DNA of 64,000 bases, taken from contig NZ_JASISO010000003.1 of the NCBI RefSeq assembly GCF_030063135.1, positions 62,001-126,000 on the forward strand, read 5' to 3'. The position numbers and the translations under genes were made by a program. Of the stretch, positions 18,288 through 26,876 are shown in pieces; position 1 is the first letter of the stretch, and every line of letters starts with the position of its first letter. A model generated the notes under the pieces. It searched no databases, was not told the origin of the DNA, and saw only the letters and a list, made by a program, of their open reading frames with translations. The stretch is from Streptomyces sp. G-G2. Its GTDB lineage: Bacteria; Actinomycetota; Actinomycetes; Streptomycetales; Streptomycetaceae.

Positions 18288-19373
18288 GTGACGCATCGAG
18301 TACGAGGAGTCATCGCGCGGAGCAAGGGCGCGCCGGTGGAGACGACGACGATCCTCGTGCCCGACCCGGGGCCCGGCGAGGCACTCGTCAAGGTCCAGGC
18401 CTGCGGGGTCTGCCACACCGACCTGCACTACCGCGAGGGCGGCATCAACGACGAGTTCCCCTTCCTCCTCGGCCACGAGGCGGCCGGAGTGGTCGAGGCC
18501 GTCGGCCCGGACGTCACCGGAGTCGCCCCCGGCGACTTCGTCATCCTCAACTGGCGTGCGGTGTGCGGCAATTGCCGGGCCTGCAAGCGGGGCCGCCCCT
18601 GGTACTGCTTCAGCACCCACAACGCCACCCAGCGCATGACCCTCGAGGACGGCACCCCGCTCTCCCCGGCCCTCGGCATCGGATCCTTCGCCGAGAAGAC
18701 CCTGGTCGCCGCCGGACAGTGCACCAAGGTCGACCCGGCCGCCTCGGCGGCCGCCGCCGGGCTGCTGGGCTGCGGGGTGATGGCGGGCCTCGGCGCCGCG
18801 ATCAACACCGGCAACGTCGGGCGCGGGGACTCGGTGGCCGTCATCGGCTGCGGGGGAGTGGGCAGCGCGGCCGTCGCCGGAGCCCGGCTGGCGGGCGCGG
18901 GCCGGATCATCGCGGTGGACCTGGACGACCGCAAGCTCGCCTGGGCCAAGGGCCTGGGCGCCACGCACACCGTCAACGGCGCCACCGAGGACGTGGTCAA
19001 GGCCATCCAGGCCTTGACCGGCGGCAACGGCGCGGACGTGGTCATCGACGCCGTCGGCCGCCCCGAGACCTACCAGCAGGCCTTCTACGCACGGGACTTG
19101 GCCGGAACCGTGGTCCTGGTCGGCGTGCCGACCCCGGAGATGACGCTCGAACTCCCGCTGCTCGACGTCTTCGGCCGCGGCGGCGCGCTCAAGTCCTCCT
19201 GGTACGGGGACTGCCTGCCCGAGCGCGACTTCCCGCTGCTGATCGACCTCTACCTGCAAGGCAGGCTGGACCTCGACGCCTTCGTCTCCGAGACCATCGC
19301 GCTCGACGGAGTCGAGGAGGCCTTCGCCCGCATGGAGCGCGGCGAGGTCCTCCGCTCCGTGGTCCTTTTCTGA
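18288..19373 (+). CDS. mscR: S-(hydroxymethyl)mycothiol dehydrogenase (mycothiol-dependent formaldehyde dehydrogenase)
   Basis: A 361-residue zinc-dependent class III-type alcohol dehydrogenase that detoxifies formaldehyde as its mycothiol adduct and can reduce S-nitrosomycothiol. Catalytic zinc ligands are Cys42 and His63 (GHEAAG). Structural zinc ligands are Cys93, Cys96, Cys99 and Cys107. A Rossmann GCGGVG motif binds NAD. The N-terminus [17 protein letters not shown] is typical of the actinobacterial enzyme. The GTG at 18288 follows an AACGAGG Shine-Dalgarno and gives the family's usual length. The metallo-beta-lactamase gene that often follows mscR is absent; an aminopeptidase follows instead. 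Confidence 0.9.
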   Translation: MTHRVRGVIARSKGAPVETTTILVPDPGPGEALVKVQACGVCHTDLHYREGGINDEFPFLLGHEAAGVVEAVGPDVTGVAPGDFVILNWRAVCGNCRACKRGRPWYCFSTHNATQRMTLEDGTPLSPALGIGSFAEKTLVAAGQCTKVDPAASAAAAGLLGCGVMAGLGAAINTGNVGRGDSVAVIGCGGVGSAAVAGARLAGAGRIIAVDLDDRKLAWAKGLGATHTVNGATEDVVKAIQALTGGNGADVVIDAVGRPETYQQAFYARDLAGTVVLVGVPTPEMTLELPLLDVFGRGGALKSSWYGDCLPERDFPLLIDLYLQGRLDLDAFVSETIALDGVEEAFARMERGEVLRSVVLF

Positions 19374-19449
19374 TCCCGGGACCATGCCGCCCCGGCGGCG
19401 GCACGGACCCGCGCCCTCGAGCGCACCCGAACCGACCCAGGGAACACCA

Positions 19450-20766
19450 GTGACCCACCGCCACGGCCCCGCCTACCGTCAGCCCGGCGTCGTCCTCACC
19501 GACCACCACTTCACGGTCCCGCTGGACCATGAACGCCCGGACGGCGAGCACATCGAGCTGTACGCCCGCGAGACCGTGGCCAGTGGCAAGGACCCGGCCA
19601 CGCTGCCCTGGCTGCTCTACCTGGAGGGCGGCCCCGGCTTCGGGGCCCGCCGCTTCACCGGTCGCCAGGCATGGCTGGAGCGTGCCCTGACCGAGTACCG
19701 GGTCCTCCTGCTCGACCAGCGCGGCACCGGTCGCTCCACCCCCGCGAACCGCCAGACCCTCCCGCTGCGCGGCGGCCCCGCCGAACAGGCCGAGTACCTC
19801 GCGCGCTTCCGCTCCGACGCGATCGTCCGCGACTGCGAGAGCGTCCGCCGCGCCCTCACGGGCGGCGCGCCCTGGACCGTACTCGGCCAGAGCTTCGGCG
19901 GGTTCTGCGTCACCCACTACCTCTCCACCGCGCCCGAAGGGCTGAGCGCCGCGCTGATCACCGGCGGCCTGCCCGCCCTCACCGCCACCGCCGACGAGGT
20001 GTACGCCGCCGCGGTCCCGAGGGTCGAGCGCAAGAACCAGGCCCACTACGCCCGCTACCCCATGGACGTCGAACGCGCCCGCGCCGTCGCCGCCCACCTC
20101 GCCGAGCACCCCACCGAACTCCCCGGCGGCCACCGGTTCACCCCCGAGGCCTTCCAGTCCCTCGGCGTCCTGCTCGGCACCGGAGGTGGCAGCCACGACC
20201 TGCACTACCTCCTGGAGGACGCCTTCGTCCCCACCCCCGCCGGGCCCGCCCTCTCGGACGCCTTCCTGGACGCCGTACGCCCCCTGCTGTCCTTCGCCGG
20301 GCACCCGCTGTACGCGCTGCTCCACGAAGCGATCTACGCGCAGGACCCGGCCGCCCCCACCGACTGGGCCGCCGAACGGGTCCGCGCCGCGCACCCCCGC
20401 TTCGACGCCGCCAAGACCCTGGCGGGCGACGATCCCCTGCTGTTCAGCGGCGAGAGCATCCACCCCTGGCACTTCACCACCGACCCGGCCCTCGCCCCGC
20501 TGCGCGCGACCGCCGACGCGCTCGCCGGCCGGACCGGCTGGCAGCCCCTCTACGACCCGGCGCGCCTCGCGCTGAACGAGGTCCCGGTCGCCGCCGCCGT
20601 CTACCACGACGACATGTACGTGGACACCGGCCACTCGCTGGCCACCGCCCGCGGGATCCGGGGCCTGCGCACCTGGGTGACCGACGAGTTCGAGCACGAC
20701 GGGGTCCGCGCGGGCGGCCCGCGCGTACTGGACCGCCTCCTCGCCCTGGTGCGCGACGAGGAGTAG
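19450..20766 (+). CDS. Alpha/beta hydrolase, peptidase family S33 (prolyl iminopeptidase-like)
   Basis: A 438-residue cytoplasmic S33 hydrolase that probably releases N-terminal proline or similar residues from peptides. The oxyanion segment is LEGGPGFGA, LLLDQRGTGRS is the family hallmark, and the nucleophile elbow is GQSFGG. The late DMYVDTGHS segment carries the catalytic His. The GTG at 19450 sits after an AGGGAAC purine run and gives the usual N-terminus; an upstream ATG at 19384 would add 22 Pro/Arg-rich residues. It lies 76 bases after mscR and may be co-transcribed. Confidence 0.85.
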   Translation: MTHRHGPAYRQPGVVLTDHHFTVPLDHERPDGEHIELYARETVASGKDPATLPWLLYLEGGPGFGARRFTGRQAWLERALTEYRVLLLDQRGTGRSTPANRQTLPLRGGPAEQAEYLARFRSDAIVRDCESVRRALTGGAPWTVLGQSFGGFCVTHYLSTAPEGLSAALITGGLPALTATADEVYAAAVPRVERKNQAHYARYPMDVERARAVAAHLAEHPTELPGGHRFTPEAFQSLGVLLGTGGGSHDLHYLLEDAFVPTPAGPALSDAFLDAVRPLLSFAGHPLYALLHEAIYAQDPAAPTDWAAERVRAAHPRFDAAKTLAGDDPLLFSGESIHPWHFTTDPALAPLRATADALAGRTGWQPLYDPARLALNEVPVAAAVYHDDMYVDTGHSLATARGIRGLRTWVTDEFEHDGVRAGGPRVLDRLLALVRDEE

Positions 20767-20843
20767 GCGCGCGACGAGGAGTAGGCGTGCGACGGGGCCG
20801 CGACGGGGCGAACGTTGCCTGACGCGGCACTAGGGTGCGCACC

Positions 20844-21599
20844 ATGACGGATGAACAGAACCAGCTGGAGCCCATGCCCACCGACTGGCAGCGGGCCCTG
20901 GCCGTCGTCGCCCACCCCGACGACCTGGAGTACGGGGGCGCGGCGGCGATCGCCGACTGGACGGACGGCGGCCGCGAGGTCGTCTACCTGCTGGCCACCC
21001 GGGGCGAGGCGGGCATCGACGGGATCGGGCCCGAGGAGTGCGCCCCGCTGCGGGAGGCCGAACAGCGGGCCGGCGCGGCCGTGGTGGGCGTATCGACGGT
21101 GGAGTTCCTCGACCACCGCGACGGGGTCGTCGAGTACGGCATCGGCCTGCGCCGGGACATCGCGGCCGCCATCCGCCGCCACCGCCCCGAACTCGTCATC
21201 ACCCTCAACCACCGCGACACCTGGGGCGGTGAGGGCGGGGGCGGCTACTGGAACACTCCCGACCACCGTGCCGTGGGCCGGGCCGCGATCGACGCGGCCG
21301 GTGACGCGGGCAACCGGTGGATCTTCCCCGAGCTGCTCACGGAACAGGGCCTGGAGCCCTGGAACGGGGTGCGCTGGGTGGCGGTGGCCGGATCCAGTAC
21401 GCCGACCCACGCGGCCGACGCCGGAGCGGGGTTCGAGCGGTCGGTACGGTCCCTGCTGGAGCACCGGGCGTACATCGAGGGCCTGACGGACGAAGACCCC
21501 GAGACCTACGCGCGCGGGTTCCTGGCGATGAACGTCGAGCGGGCGGCCGCCCGGTTCGGCGGCCGCCCGGCGGTGCCGTTCGAGGTGTTCCCCCGCTGA
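20844..21599 (+). CDS. PIG-L family zinc deacetylase
   Basis: A 251-residue LmbE/PIG-L deacetylase. The AHPDD motif (His24, Asp26, Asp27) and a later DHRAVG supply the zinc site. The family includes MshB and Mca of mycothiol metabolism, but length and the NHRDTWGGEGGGGYWNTPDH stretch look like a different subgroup, so the substrate is open (N-acetylglucosaminyl or other amide). The ATG at 20844 begins MTDEQNQ. A tandem GCGACGAGGAGTAGGCG duplication (about 20752-20788) precedes it and includes the previous stop. Confidence 0.85.
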   Translation: MTDEQNQLEPMPTDWQRALAVVAHPDDLEYGGAAAIADWTDGGREVVYLLATRGEAGIDGIGPEECAPLREAEQRAGAAVVGVSTVEFLDHRDGVVEYGIGLRRDIAAAIRRHRPELVITLNHRDTWGGEGGGGYWNTPDHRAVGRAAIDAAGDAGNRWIFPELLTEQGLEPWNGVRWVAVAGSSTPTHAADAGAGFERSVRSLLEHRAYIEGLTDEDPETYARGFLAMNVERAAARFGGRPAVPFEVFPR

Positions 21600-21662
21600 C
21601 CCGTCGCCGGCCCGTCACCGGCCTGCCGTCGGCCCTTCCCCGGTGGCGCGCCCGCCCTTATC

Positions 21663-21677
21663 CTGACGCATCGTCAG
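21663..21677. promoter_or_regulatory. Perfect palindrome CTGACG-CAT-CGTCAG, candidate operator
   Basis: A 6-base inverted repeat with a 3-base centre ends 13 bases before the enoyl-CoA hydratase start. Such TGACGnnnCGTCA palindromes resemble TetR-type operators seen ahead of actinobacterial fatty-acid catabolic genes (recalled, not searched). Its position would block transcription or initiation. Confidence 0.5.
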
Positions 21678-21690
21678 ATGGGAGCGGGTC

Positions 21691-22524
21691 ATGATCGACA
21701 CCCTGTCCATGGACATCGGTGAGGGTGAGGAACGCATCCGTCTGGAGACCGCCGACGGTCTGGCGGTCCTCACCCTGTGCCGCCCGGACCAACTCAACGG
21801 CTGGAGCTGGGAGTCCACCCGCCAGCTCGGCCTGCTCGCCGACCGGATCCGCTTCGACGCATCGGTCCGGGTGGTGCTCCTGCGCGCCGAGGGCCGGGCC
21901 TTCTGCGCGGGCATCGACGTCACCGCACCCGGCGGCGCGATCACCGGAGCCTCCGCCGCCGAACGCACCCGGAACTACTACGAGGGCATCCGCTGGGTGC
22001 ACGAACGCTTCGCCGTCCTCGCCCGGCTCCCGCAGCCCGTGATCGCCGCGGTCCAGGGCTACTGCCTCGGCTTCGGCTTCGAGCTGGCCCTGATGGCGGA
22101 CATCCGGATCGCGGCGGACGACGCCGTCTTCGCCCTGCCCGAAGCGGGGCTGGGCGTGGCCGTGGACGCGGGCGGCGACCTGCGGATCGCCCGCGAGGCG
22201 GGCGCGGGCTGGGCGAAGCTGCTGGCGCTGACCGGCCGCCGGATCGACGCGGCGACGGCGCGGCGGCTGAACCTGGTCCAGCTGGTGACCGCCCCCGAAG
22301 CCCTGGACGCGGAGGCGCGGGCCCTTGCGGCGGAGATCGCGGCCAACGCCCCCCTGGCGGTCCAGGGCATCAAGCGGGCGGTCGACGCCTACGCCGACGC
22401 GGCCCTGCCCGGCGCCCTGGACCGGGTCGCGATGACGGCGGCCCTGACCCTGACCTCCGAGGACAGCCGCGAGGGCTACACGGCCAAGGCCGCCCGCCGC
22501 CCCCCGCGCTTCGAGGGGCGCTAG
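21691..22524 (+). CDS. Enoyl-CoA hydratase/isomerase family (crotonase) protein
   Basis: A 277-residue crotonase-fold enzyme acting on acyl-CoA thioesters. The oxyanion-hole segments are FCAGIDV (about 71-77) and GYCLGFGFELALMADIRIA; PEAGLGV follows. The catalytic Glu pair of true hydratases is not unambiguous, so a related activity such as isomerase is possible. The ATG at 21691 follows a GGGAGCGGG Shine-Dalgarno. It is convergent with the SDR gene. The CTGACG palindrome just upstream suggests regulation with acyl-CoA metabolism. Confidence 0.85.
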   Translation: MIDTLSMDIGEGEERIRLETADGLAVLTLCRPDQLNGWSWESTRQLGLLADRIRFDASVRVVLLRAEGRAFCAGIDVTAPGGAITGASAAERTRNYYEGIRWVHERFAVLARLPQPVIAAVQGYCLGFGFELALMADIRIAADDAVFALPEAGLGVAVDAGGDLRIAREAGAGWAKLLALTGRRIDAATARRLNLVQLVTAPEALDAEARALAAEIAANAPLAVQGIKRAVDAYADAALPGALDRVAMTAALTLTSEDSREGYTAKAARRPPRFEGR

Positions 22525-22563
22525 CGCGGCATGAGGGCGTGTCCTGCGTGCCCGGCCCGCGGC

Positions 22564-23511
22564 TCACCCCTCGAACGGGCCCCGGCCCAGCTGTTCTCGG
22601 ACCGGGACCACCTCCGGGTTGACCAGGGCGCGCCGCTGCCAGTTCGCGCCGTCCACCACCAGCGTGTGCCCGGTGACGAAACGGGCGTAGGGCGAGGCCA
22701 GGAAGGTCGCGGCCCAGCCCAGTTCGCGGGGGCGGCCGACCCGCAGGGCGGGCTGCCGGGCGTCCTTGGCGTCGGGCCCCGCCCGGTCGAGGCCGGCCTG
22801 GATGTCCCCGGTCATGTCGGCGTGCGGGAACAGGCCCGGAACCAGGCCGTTGATCTGGATCCCGTACGGCCCCCACTCGACGGCCAGGGTCTCCACGAGG
22901 TTCTTCACCCCCGCCTTGGCGGCGGCGCTGTGGGCGAAGCCGGGGCCGCCCGTCCAGGCGTAGGAGGCGCCGATGTTCACGATCGACCCGGGGGTCGCGG
23001 CCGCCAGGTGGCGGCGGCCGAACTCGCGGGTCATGAACCAGGTCCCGGTGAGCGTGATGTCGACCACCGCCCGCCAGGCGTTGGGGGAGAGGTCCTCCGC
23101 CGGGCAGGGGAAGTTGGCCGCCGCGTTGTTGACCAGTACGTCGGGCAGCCCGAGCGCGGCCTCGGCCGCGTCGAAGACCTCCGCGACCCGCTCCGGATCC
23201 CGGATGTCGCAGACGGCCGCCGTCACCCGGCCCGCGCCGGGGACGGCGGCCAGTTCCGCGCGGGCCGCCGCCAGCTGGTCCGCGCGCCGGCTCGCGATCA
23301 CCAGGTCCGCGCCGAGCCGGGCGAACTCGGCGGCGATGGCCTTGCCCAGCCCGGTGCCGCCGCCGGTCACCAGGACCACCTGGCCCGCGTACGTACCAGC
23401 GGGCAGGGCGGCGGCCCCGAGCGGCGGCGGCCCGGGCAGGCCGCGGGGCGCGGACTGAGCGGACGGCGGTGGCGGCGGTGGTGGCGGCGGGACGTGCTCG
23501 TGGGACTTCAT
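22564..23511 (-). CDS. Short-chain dehydrogenase, 2,4-dienoyl-CoA reductase-like
   Basis: A 315-residue SDR. The cofactor motif GGGTGLGKAIA and NNAAANF are followed by HSAAAKAGVKNL, where the canonical YxxxK tyrosine is replaced; this pattern is typical of the peroxisomal-type 2,4-dienoyl-CoA reductases, which remove cis or misplaced double bases... of unsaturated acyl-CoAs (double bonds) using NADPH. An N-terminal run of nine prolines (about residues 6-14) followed by a Pro/Gly-rich linker precedes the domain. The ATG at 23511 is preferred over one 42 bases upstream. It is convergent with the crotonase gene, fitting a beta-oxidation accessory role. Confidence 0.82.
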   Translation of the reverse strand: MKSHEHVPPPPPPPPPSAQSAPRGLPGPPPLGAAALPAGTYAGQVVLVTGGGTGLGKAIAAEFARLGADLVIASRRADQLAAARAELAAVPGAGRVTAAVCDIRDPERVAEVFDAAEAALGLPDVLVNNAAANFPCPAEDLSPNAWRAVVDITLTGTWFMTREFGRRHLAAATPGSIVNIGASYAWTGGPGFAHSAAAKAGVKNLVETLAVEWGPYGIQINGLVPGLFPHADMTGDIQAGLDRAGPDAKDARQPALRVGRPRELGWAATFLASPYARFVTGHTLVVDGANWQRRALVNPEVVPVREQLGRGPFEG

Positions 23512-23603
23512 GGGCCATCGATAGCGCGCTGCCGCCCAGATCGCCATGGGCACGACGCTCCCGGCCCCCGCGGAGGGGGCGGTGACGGCGGCAACGTCAC
23601 CCG

Positions 23604-24015
23604 TCAGCGCTCAGGGCGCCCTACGTAGGCCGACTGCTCCCCGCTGAGCTCATTGGCGCGGTCGATCTCGGCCACGCGTTCCTCGGCCCAGTTGCGGACC
23701 ATGGCCAGGGGAGCTTCCAGTGAAAGGCCCAGCTCGGTGAGCCGGTAGTGCACCCGGGGCGGCACCGTGGGCTCCACCCTTCGGCTGACCAGCCCGTCGC
23801 GGGTCAGGCCTTGCAGAGTGACCGACAGCGTCTTCTGCGAGACGCCCGCCATCCGACGCTGCAGTTCCGCGAAGCGCACTTCGCCCGGGAACGGCTCCGC
23901 CAGCACCTTGACGGCCATTTCGTGCCGATCCGATCGAGCAGGCGCCGAGTTGGGCACTGCGGGGAGAAGAGATCACCGCGTGCGCGCTGTGGCGCACGCG
24001 GTGCAGGGAGGTCAC
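23604..24015 (-). pseudogene. HxlR-family regulator broken by two single-base deletions
   Basis: The winged-helix body (VRFAELQRRMAGVSQKTLSV and VEPTVPPRVHYRLTELGLSL) is in one frame, readable from a GTG at 23957. The conserved N-terminal signature CPTRRLLDRIGTKW, with the redox/effector cysteine, is present but in a second frame (TGC codon at 23956). The natural start VTSLHRVRHSAHAVISSP (GTG at 24015) is in a third. Each shift equals one missing base, near 23960 and near 23915. The 117-residue product from 23957 would lack the Cys signature. It is divergent from the hydrolase gene, the usual HxlR layout. Sequencing error cannot be excluded. Confidence 0.7.
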
Positions 24016-24064
24016 TTGAAGCTCACCACCTGTGGCGAAGGTGCGGTCTTGGCCTCCCCAGGGG

Positions 24065-24099
24065 AGTTACCTATCGTTGGGTTGTCACCATTGGTAACT
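24065..24099. promoter_or_regulatory. Inverted repeat AGTTACC...GGTAACT, candidate HxlR operator
   Basis: Seven-base arms at 24065-24071 and 24093-24099 lie between the divergent HxlR and hydrolase genes. HxlR-type regulators commonly bind GTTAC/GTAAC-containing palindromes. The region is AT-rich compared with its surroundings. Confidence 0.5.
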
Positions 24100-24120
24100 A
24101 AGAAGAGTTCATCATCTCTC

Positions 24121-25347
24121 GTGCCGCGCCCCGCCGTTCCTCACCAGTGGCCCGAAATAGAGCTGCGCCGCGTTACCGCCAACGGCGTCGAACTCAACGT
24201 GGCGATCACCGGAGAGGGCCCCGCTGTCCTGCTGCTGCACGGCTTCCCGCACACCTGGCGCCTGTGGACCGATGTTCTGGGCCCACGGGCGGAACGGCAC
24301 CGGGTGATCGCCCCGGACCTGCGCGGCCTCGGCGCCAGCACGCGAGCGGCGGACGGCTACGACGCCGGCACCCCCGCCGCCGAGGCCGAAGCCCTCCTGA
24401 ATGCTCTTGGTGAGACCTCCGCAGCCGTGATCGGCGTCGATGCAGGCACCCCGCCGGCCTTCCTGTTGGCCATGCGCCGCCCCGACCTCGTGCGACGACT
24501 GGTGGTCATGGAATCGCTGCTGGGAAGGCTCCCGGGCGCCGAAGGCTTCCTTGCGGGCGGAGCGCCGTGGTGGTTCGGCTTCCACTCGGTACCCGGCCTC
24601 GCGGAGACCGTACTGACGGGCCACGAAGCGCAGTACATCGACTGGTTCCTCGACTCCGGCACCCTCGGGCAGCGGCTCCGTCCCGAAATCCGTGACGCCT
24701 TCGTCAGCGCCCATACCGGGAGGGCGGCCCTGCACTGCGCCTTCTCGTACTACCGCGCACTGCCCACAAGCGCTCGCCAGGTCCAGGACGCCGCCGACAC
24801 CCGTCGGCTCACCGTGCCCACGATGGCCATCGGGGCCCACCCCGTGGGGACGGCGCTCGAACAGCAGCTACGGCCCCTGGCCGACGACCTCGTCGGTCAC
24901 ATCATCGAGGACTGTGGCCACATCATCCCGCTCCACCGCCCCGAGCCACTTCTAGTGCCGCGGGGCTGGGCCGGGAGCCGTTCGCGCAGCGCGATGTCCT
25001 CGACGGTGAGCGGGTCTCCGGGCCGGCGGATGGGGGCGGGCTTGGGTCGCAGCGGGACAGCGTCATCAGCTCGGCGGCGTTGCGCTTCCACGTGCGGTCC
25101 GGGTGCCGGTCGGCTGGGCCGGGGATCTCCGGTTCCTCGCGGAGCGCGGGGGCGAGGACGAAGCGGGGGGTGTGGTACTTCGCGGCGGTCTTCCCGCCCG
25201 GGTGCGGCAGGCGCTGCCGACGGGCGCGTCACAGTTCGGGCAGTCCCTCAGAAGTGCTTCGCACAACACGTCGGTTTCGAGAGGACTTTTGCGAACGGCG
25301 ACCTGCGGAAACGTGATCACTCCGGGCCTGTCGCAGAACTCTCATAG
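24121..25347 (+). CDS. Alpha/beta hydrolase (epoxide hydrolase/dehalogenase-like) with a replaced C-terminus
   Basis: Residues 1-278 form an alpha/beta hydrolase: HGFPHTWRLW (oxyanion region), DLRGLGAS, a GVDAG nucleophile elbow with Asp as candidate nucleophile, and a final EDCGHIIPLHRPEPLL with the catalytic His. Family members normally stop within ~10 residues after this. Here the frame runs on for about 130 Arg/Gly/Ser-rich residues that are the antisense of a zinc-finger remnant (24960-25320). The gene therefore looks cut near 24955 by mobile DNA and now reads through it. The GTG at 24121 follows AAGAAGAG. The enzyme core is complete, so the product could still fold. Confidence 0.65.
   Translation: MPRPAVPHQWPEIELRRVTANGVELNVAITGEGPAVLLLHGFPHTWRLWTDVLGPRAERHRVIAPDLRGLGASTRAADGYDAGTPAAEAEALLNALGETSAAVIGVDAGTPPAFLLAMRRPDLVRRLVVMESLLGRLPGAEGFLAGGAPWWFGFHSVPGLAETVLTGHEAQYIDWFLDSGTLGQRLRPEIRDAFVSAHTGRAALHCAFSYYRALPTSARQVQDAADTRRLTVPTMAIGAHPVGTALEQQLRPLADDLVGHIIEDCGHIIPLHRPEPLLVPRGWAGSRSRSAMSSTVSGSPGRRMGAGLGRSGTASSARRRCASTCGPGAGRLGRGSPVPRGARGRGRSGGCGTSRRSSRPGAAGAADGRVTVRAVPQKCFAQHVGFERTFANGDLRKRDHSGPVAELS
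24960..25320 (-). pseudogene. Remnant of a mobile-element zinc-finger protein
   Basis: Leftward from 25320 the frame encodes LLRDCPNCDAPVGSACRTR, the CxxC...C zinc motif of small proteins often found with Streptomyces recombinases and transposons. At about 25194-25200 one base is missing. The next frame then continues GKTAAKYHTPRFVLAPALRE and EIPGPADRHPDRTWKRN, which is the expected continuation. A second shift is likely near 25040, after which LTVEDIALRERL follows. Its left end abuts the truncated hydrolase. Confidence 0.6.
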
Positions 25348-25492
25348 ATGAACATTGATGAGCATGACCGTGTGTGACGCACAGTCGGCGGCGGAGAGGT
25401 CCTTCATCGTTTGTCCGTGGTGGTGCGGGCCCGCCCGCAGCGGCTGTGAAAATCGCTGTCCGATTGTCGGAACGCAGTGATAGAAATCCAGG

Positions 25493-26290
25493 GTGACAAC
25501 GGCACTTGAGTTCCCCGTTCTGCTGCGACTGATCGACGAACGGTCGACCGCCTTCCGCGCCGCGATCGCCTCCGCGCCCAGCCTCGACGTACAGGTGCCG
25601 ACCTGCCCCGAGTGGACGCTGTTCGATCTGGCGCAGCACATCGGCGAGGGGCGCCGCGACTGGGCCGCCACCGTCGCCGCAGGGCCTGCTCCGGCCAAGT
25701 CCGCGGCGGAGGGCGCCCCGGCTGCGCCTCGGGAGCGCGAGGCCCTGCTGGCCTGGTTGGCGGAGTCCACGGAGCAACTGCTGGACGCATTGTGGAAGGC
25801 CGGCCCGGATCGCGGTTGCTGGACGTGGTGGGAGACGTCGCAGTCGCCGCAGACCTCCGGTGCCGTAGCTCGGCACCAGCTCCAGCAGATGGCGGTGCAC
25901 ACGTACGACGCCCAGATCACCGTAGGTGCCCCGCAGCCGCTGCCGGACGAGGTGGCGCTCGACGGTGTCGACGAGTTCCTGTCCACCTGCGTCGCAACGA
26001 CAAGTGCCTGGCCGCACAAGCCCGCTGCCATCGACTTCCACGCCTCCGAGGGCCGCTCCTGGCGCCTCTCGCTCTCCGCCGACGGCGCACGGACCGCCCG
26101 CCTCCCCGGGCCCGGCACCATGCTGGCCACCGCTGCCGACCAGGACCCGGACGTTGCCTCCGCCTCCGCTCGGGGCACGGCCAGCGAGCTGGTCTTCATC
26201 CTGCACGACCGTATCCCGTTCAACTCCCTGAAGCTCGACGGCGACCGAGGTCTCTTCGAGCAGCTCAGCGCCTGGGACCCGGATGAGTAG
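25493..26290 (+). CDS. Maleylpyruvate isomerase-family mycothiol-dependent protein (TIGR03083-like)
   Basis: A 265-residue protein of the MDMPI/DinB-like superfamily. A four-helix N-terminal domain contains VPTCPEWTLFDLAQHIGEG with one metal-site His, and HQLQQMAVHTYDAQ with further His/Asp ligands. A C-terminal SCP2-like domain follows. Members use mycothiol as cofactor or are uncharacterised. The GTG at 25493 has only a weak ATCCAGG Shine-Dalgarno. The gene is intact but flanked on both sides by broken mobile-element pieces, so it may be cargo of a decayed transposon or the host gene into which it inserted. Confidence 0.75.
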   Translation: MTTALEFPVLLRLIDERSTAFRAAIASAPSLDVQVPTCPEWTLFDLAQHIGEGRRDWAATVAAGPAPAKSAAEGAPAAPREREALLAWLAESTEQLLDALWKAGPDRGCWTWWETSQSPQTSGAVARHQLQQMAVHTYDAQITVGAPQPLPDEVALDGVDEFLSTCVATTSAWPHKPAAIDFHASEGRSWRLSLSADGARTARLPGPGTMLATAADQDPDVASASARGTASELVFILHDRIPFNSLKLDGDRGLFEQLSAWDPDE

Positions 26291-26399
26291 GACGTGACGA
26301 TGCGCCACCTCGTACGCCCCGGGGCATGCCTCCCGCCAACGGCTGCAGCCACCCCGTGGTGGCCTCGGGGCGGCTGAGGGAGCAGGCCGTCGACGGAGG

Positions 26400-26853
26400 C
26401 TTCAGACGGCCCAGCTGGAAGGCCTCGACCCGCTGCAACGCGCCCTTCATCGCGGTACCCGTCGTCCGCGTCGGCGGCTGGCGCATCCGCTCCAGCTCCG
26501 AGCACCGGCTGCCCTCCGGCGTCTTCAGCGTGGCTACCAGATCGCCGGGCAACGCCGGGTCCGCCCGCCGGGCGGCCTTCGCCGCCGTGGTGTGCAGCCT
26601 CTTCTCCGCGATGACGCGGACCTCGGAGACCTGCCGGGCCAGCACACTCACCCCGGGCAGCAGCACCCGGTGTCGACGCAACCAGCCCACCGGGAGCGAA
26701 GCCGAGCCGGTTGTGGTCACCACACCGCTTCGCGATCAGCTTCCGGTCCGCGTCGTCGAGGAAGAAGAACCGCTCCAGCTCGGGCCCCGTCGGCTCCTCG
26801 GCGAACGCCCCGTACGCCTCAGCCTGCCCATCAGTGAGAAATTCCGCCGACAT
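26400..26853 (-). pseudogene. Tn3-family transposase (tnpA) remnant: N-terminal piece with internal deletion
   Basis: Leftward from the ATG at 26853 the frame gives MSAEFLTDGQAEAYGAFAEE, ELERFFFLDDADRKLIA and GDHNRLGFA, the DUF4158 start of Tn3-family transposases. It then jumps directly, in another frame, to WLRRHRVLLPGVSVLARQV, RRADPALPGDLVATLKTPEG and RQPPTRTTGTA. About 100 residues between these blocks are missing, and the catalytic C-terminal two thirds are absent. The junction is near 26700. The element cannot transpose itself. Confidence 0.75.
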
Positions 26854-26876
26854 GCGGCGGACGGTAGTCAGACCCC
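26839..26876 (-). repeat. Candidate terminal inverted repeat of the Tn3-family element
   Basis: Reading the minus strand from 26876, the sequence begins GGGGTCTGACTACCG and runs into the transposase start. Tn3 ends begin GGGGTCTGAC, and 38 bases is the usual length. No matching copy was found near 24.95 kb, so the other end seems lost. Confidence 0.45.

Noticed and set aside
18288..26290. A mycothiol metabolic cluster made of mscR, the PIG-L deacetylase and the isomerase-family gene
   Set aside because: They are spread over 8 kb among unrelated genes on both strands, and the PIG-L subgroup does not look like MshB or Mca. Shared cofactor biology alone does not make a cluster.
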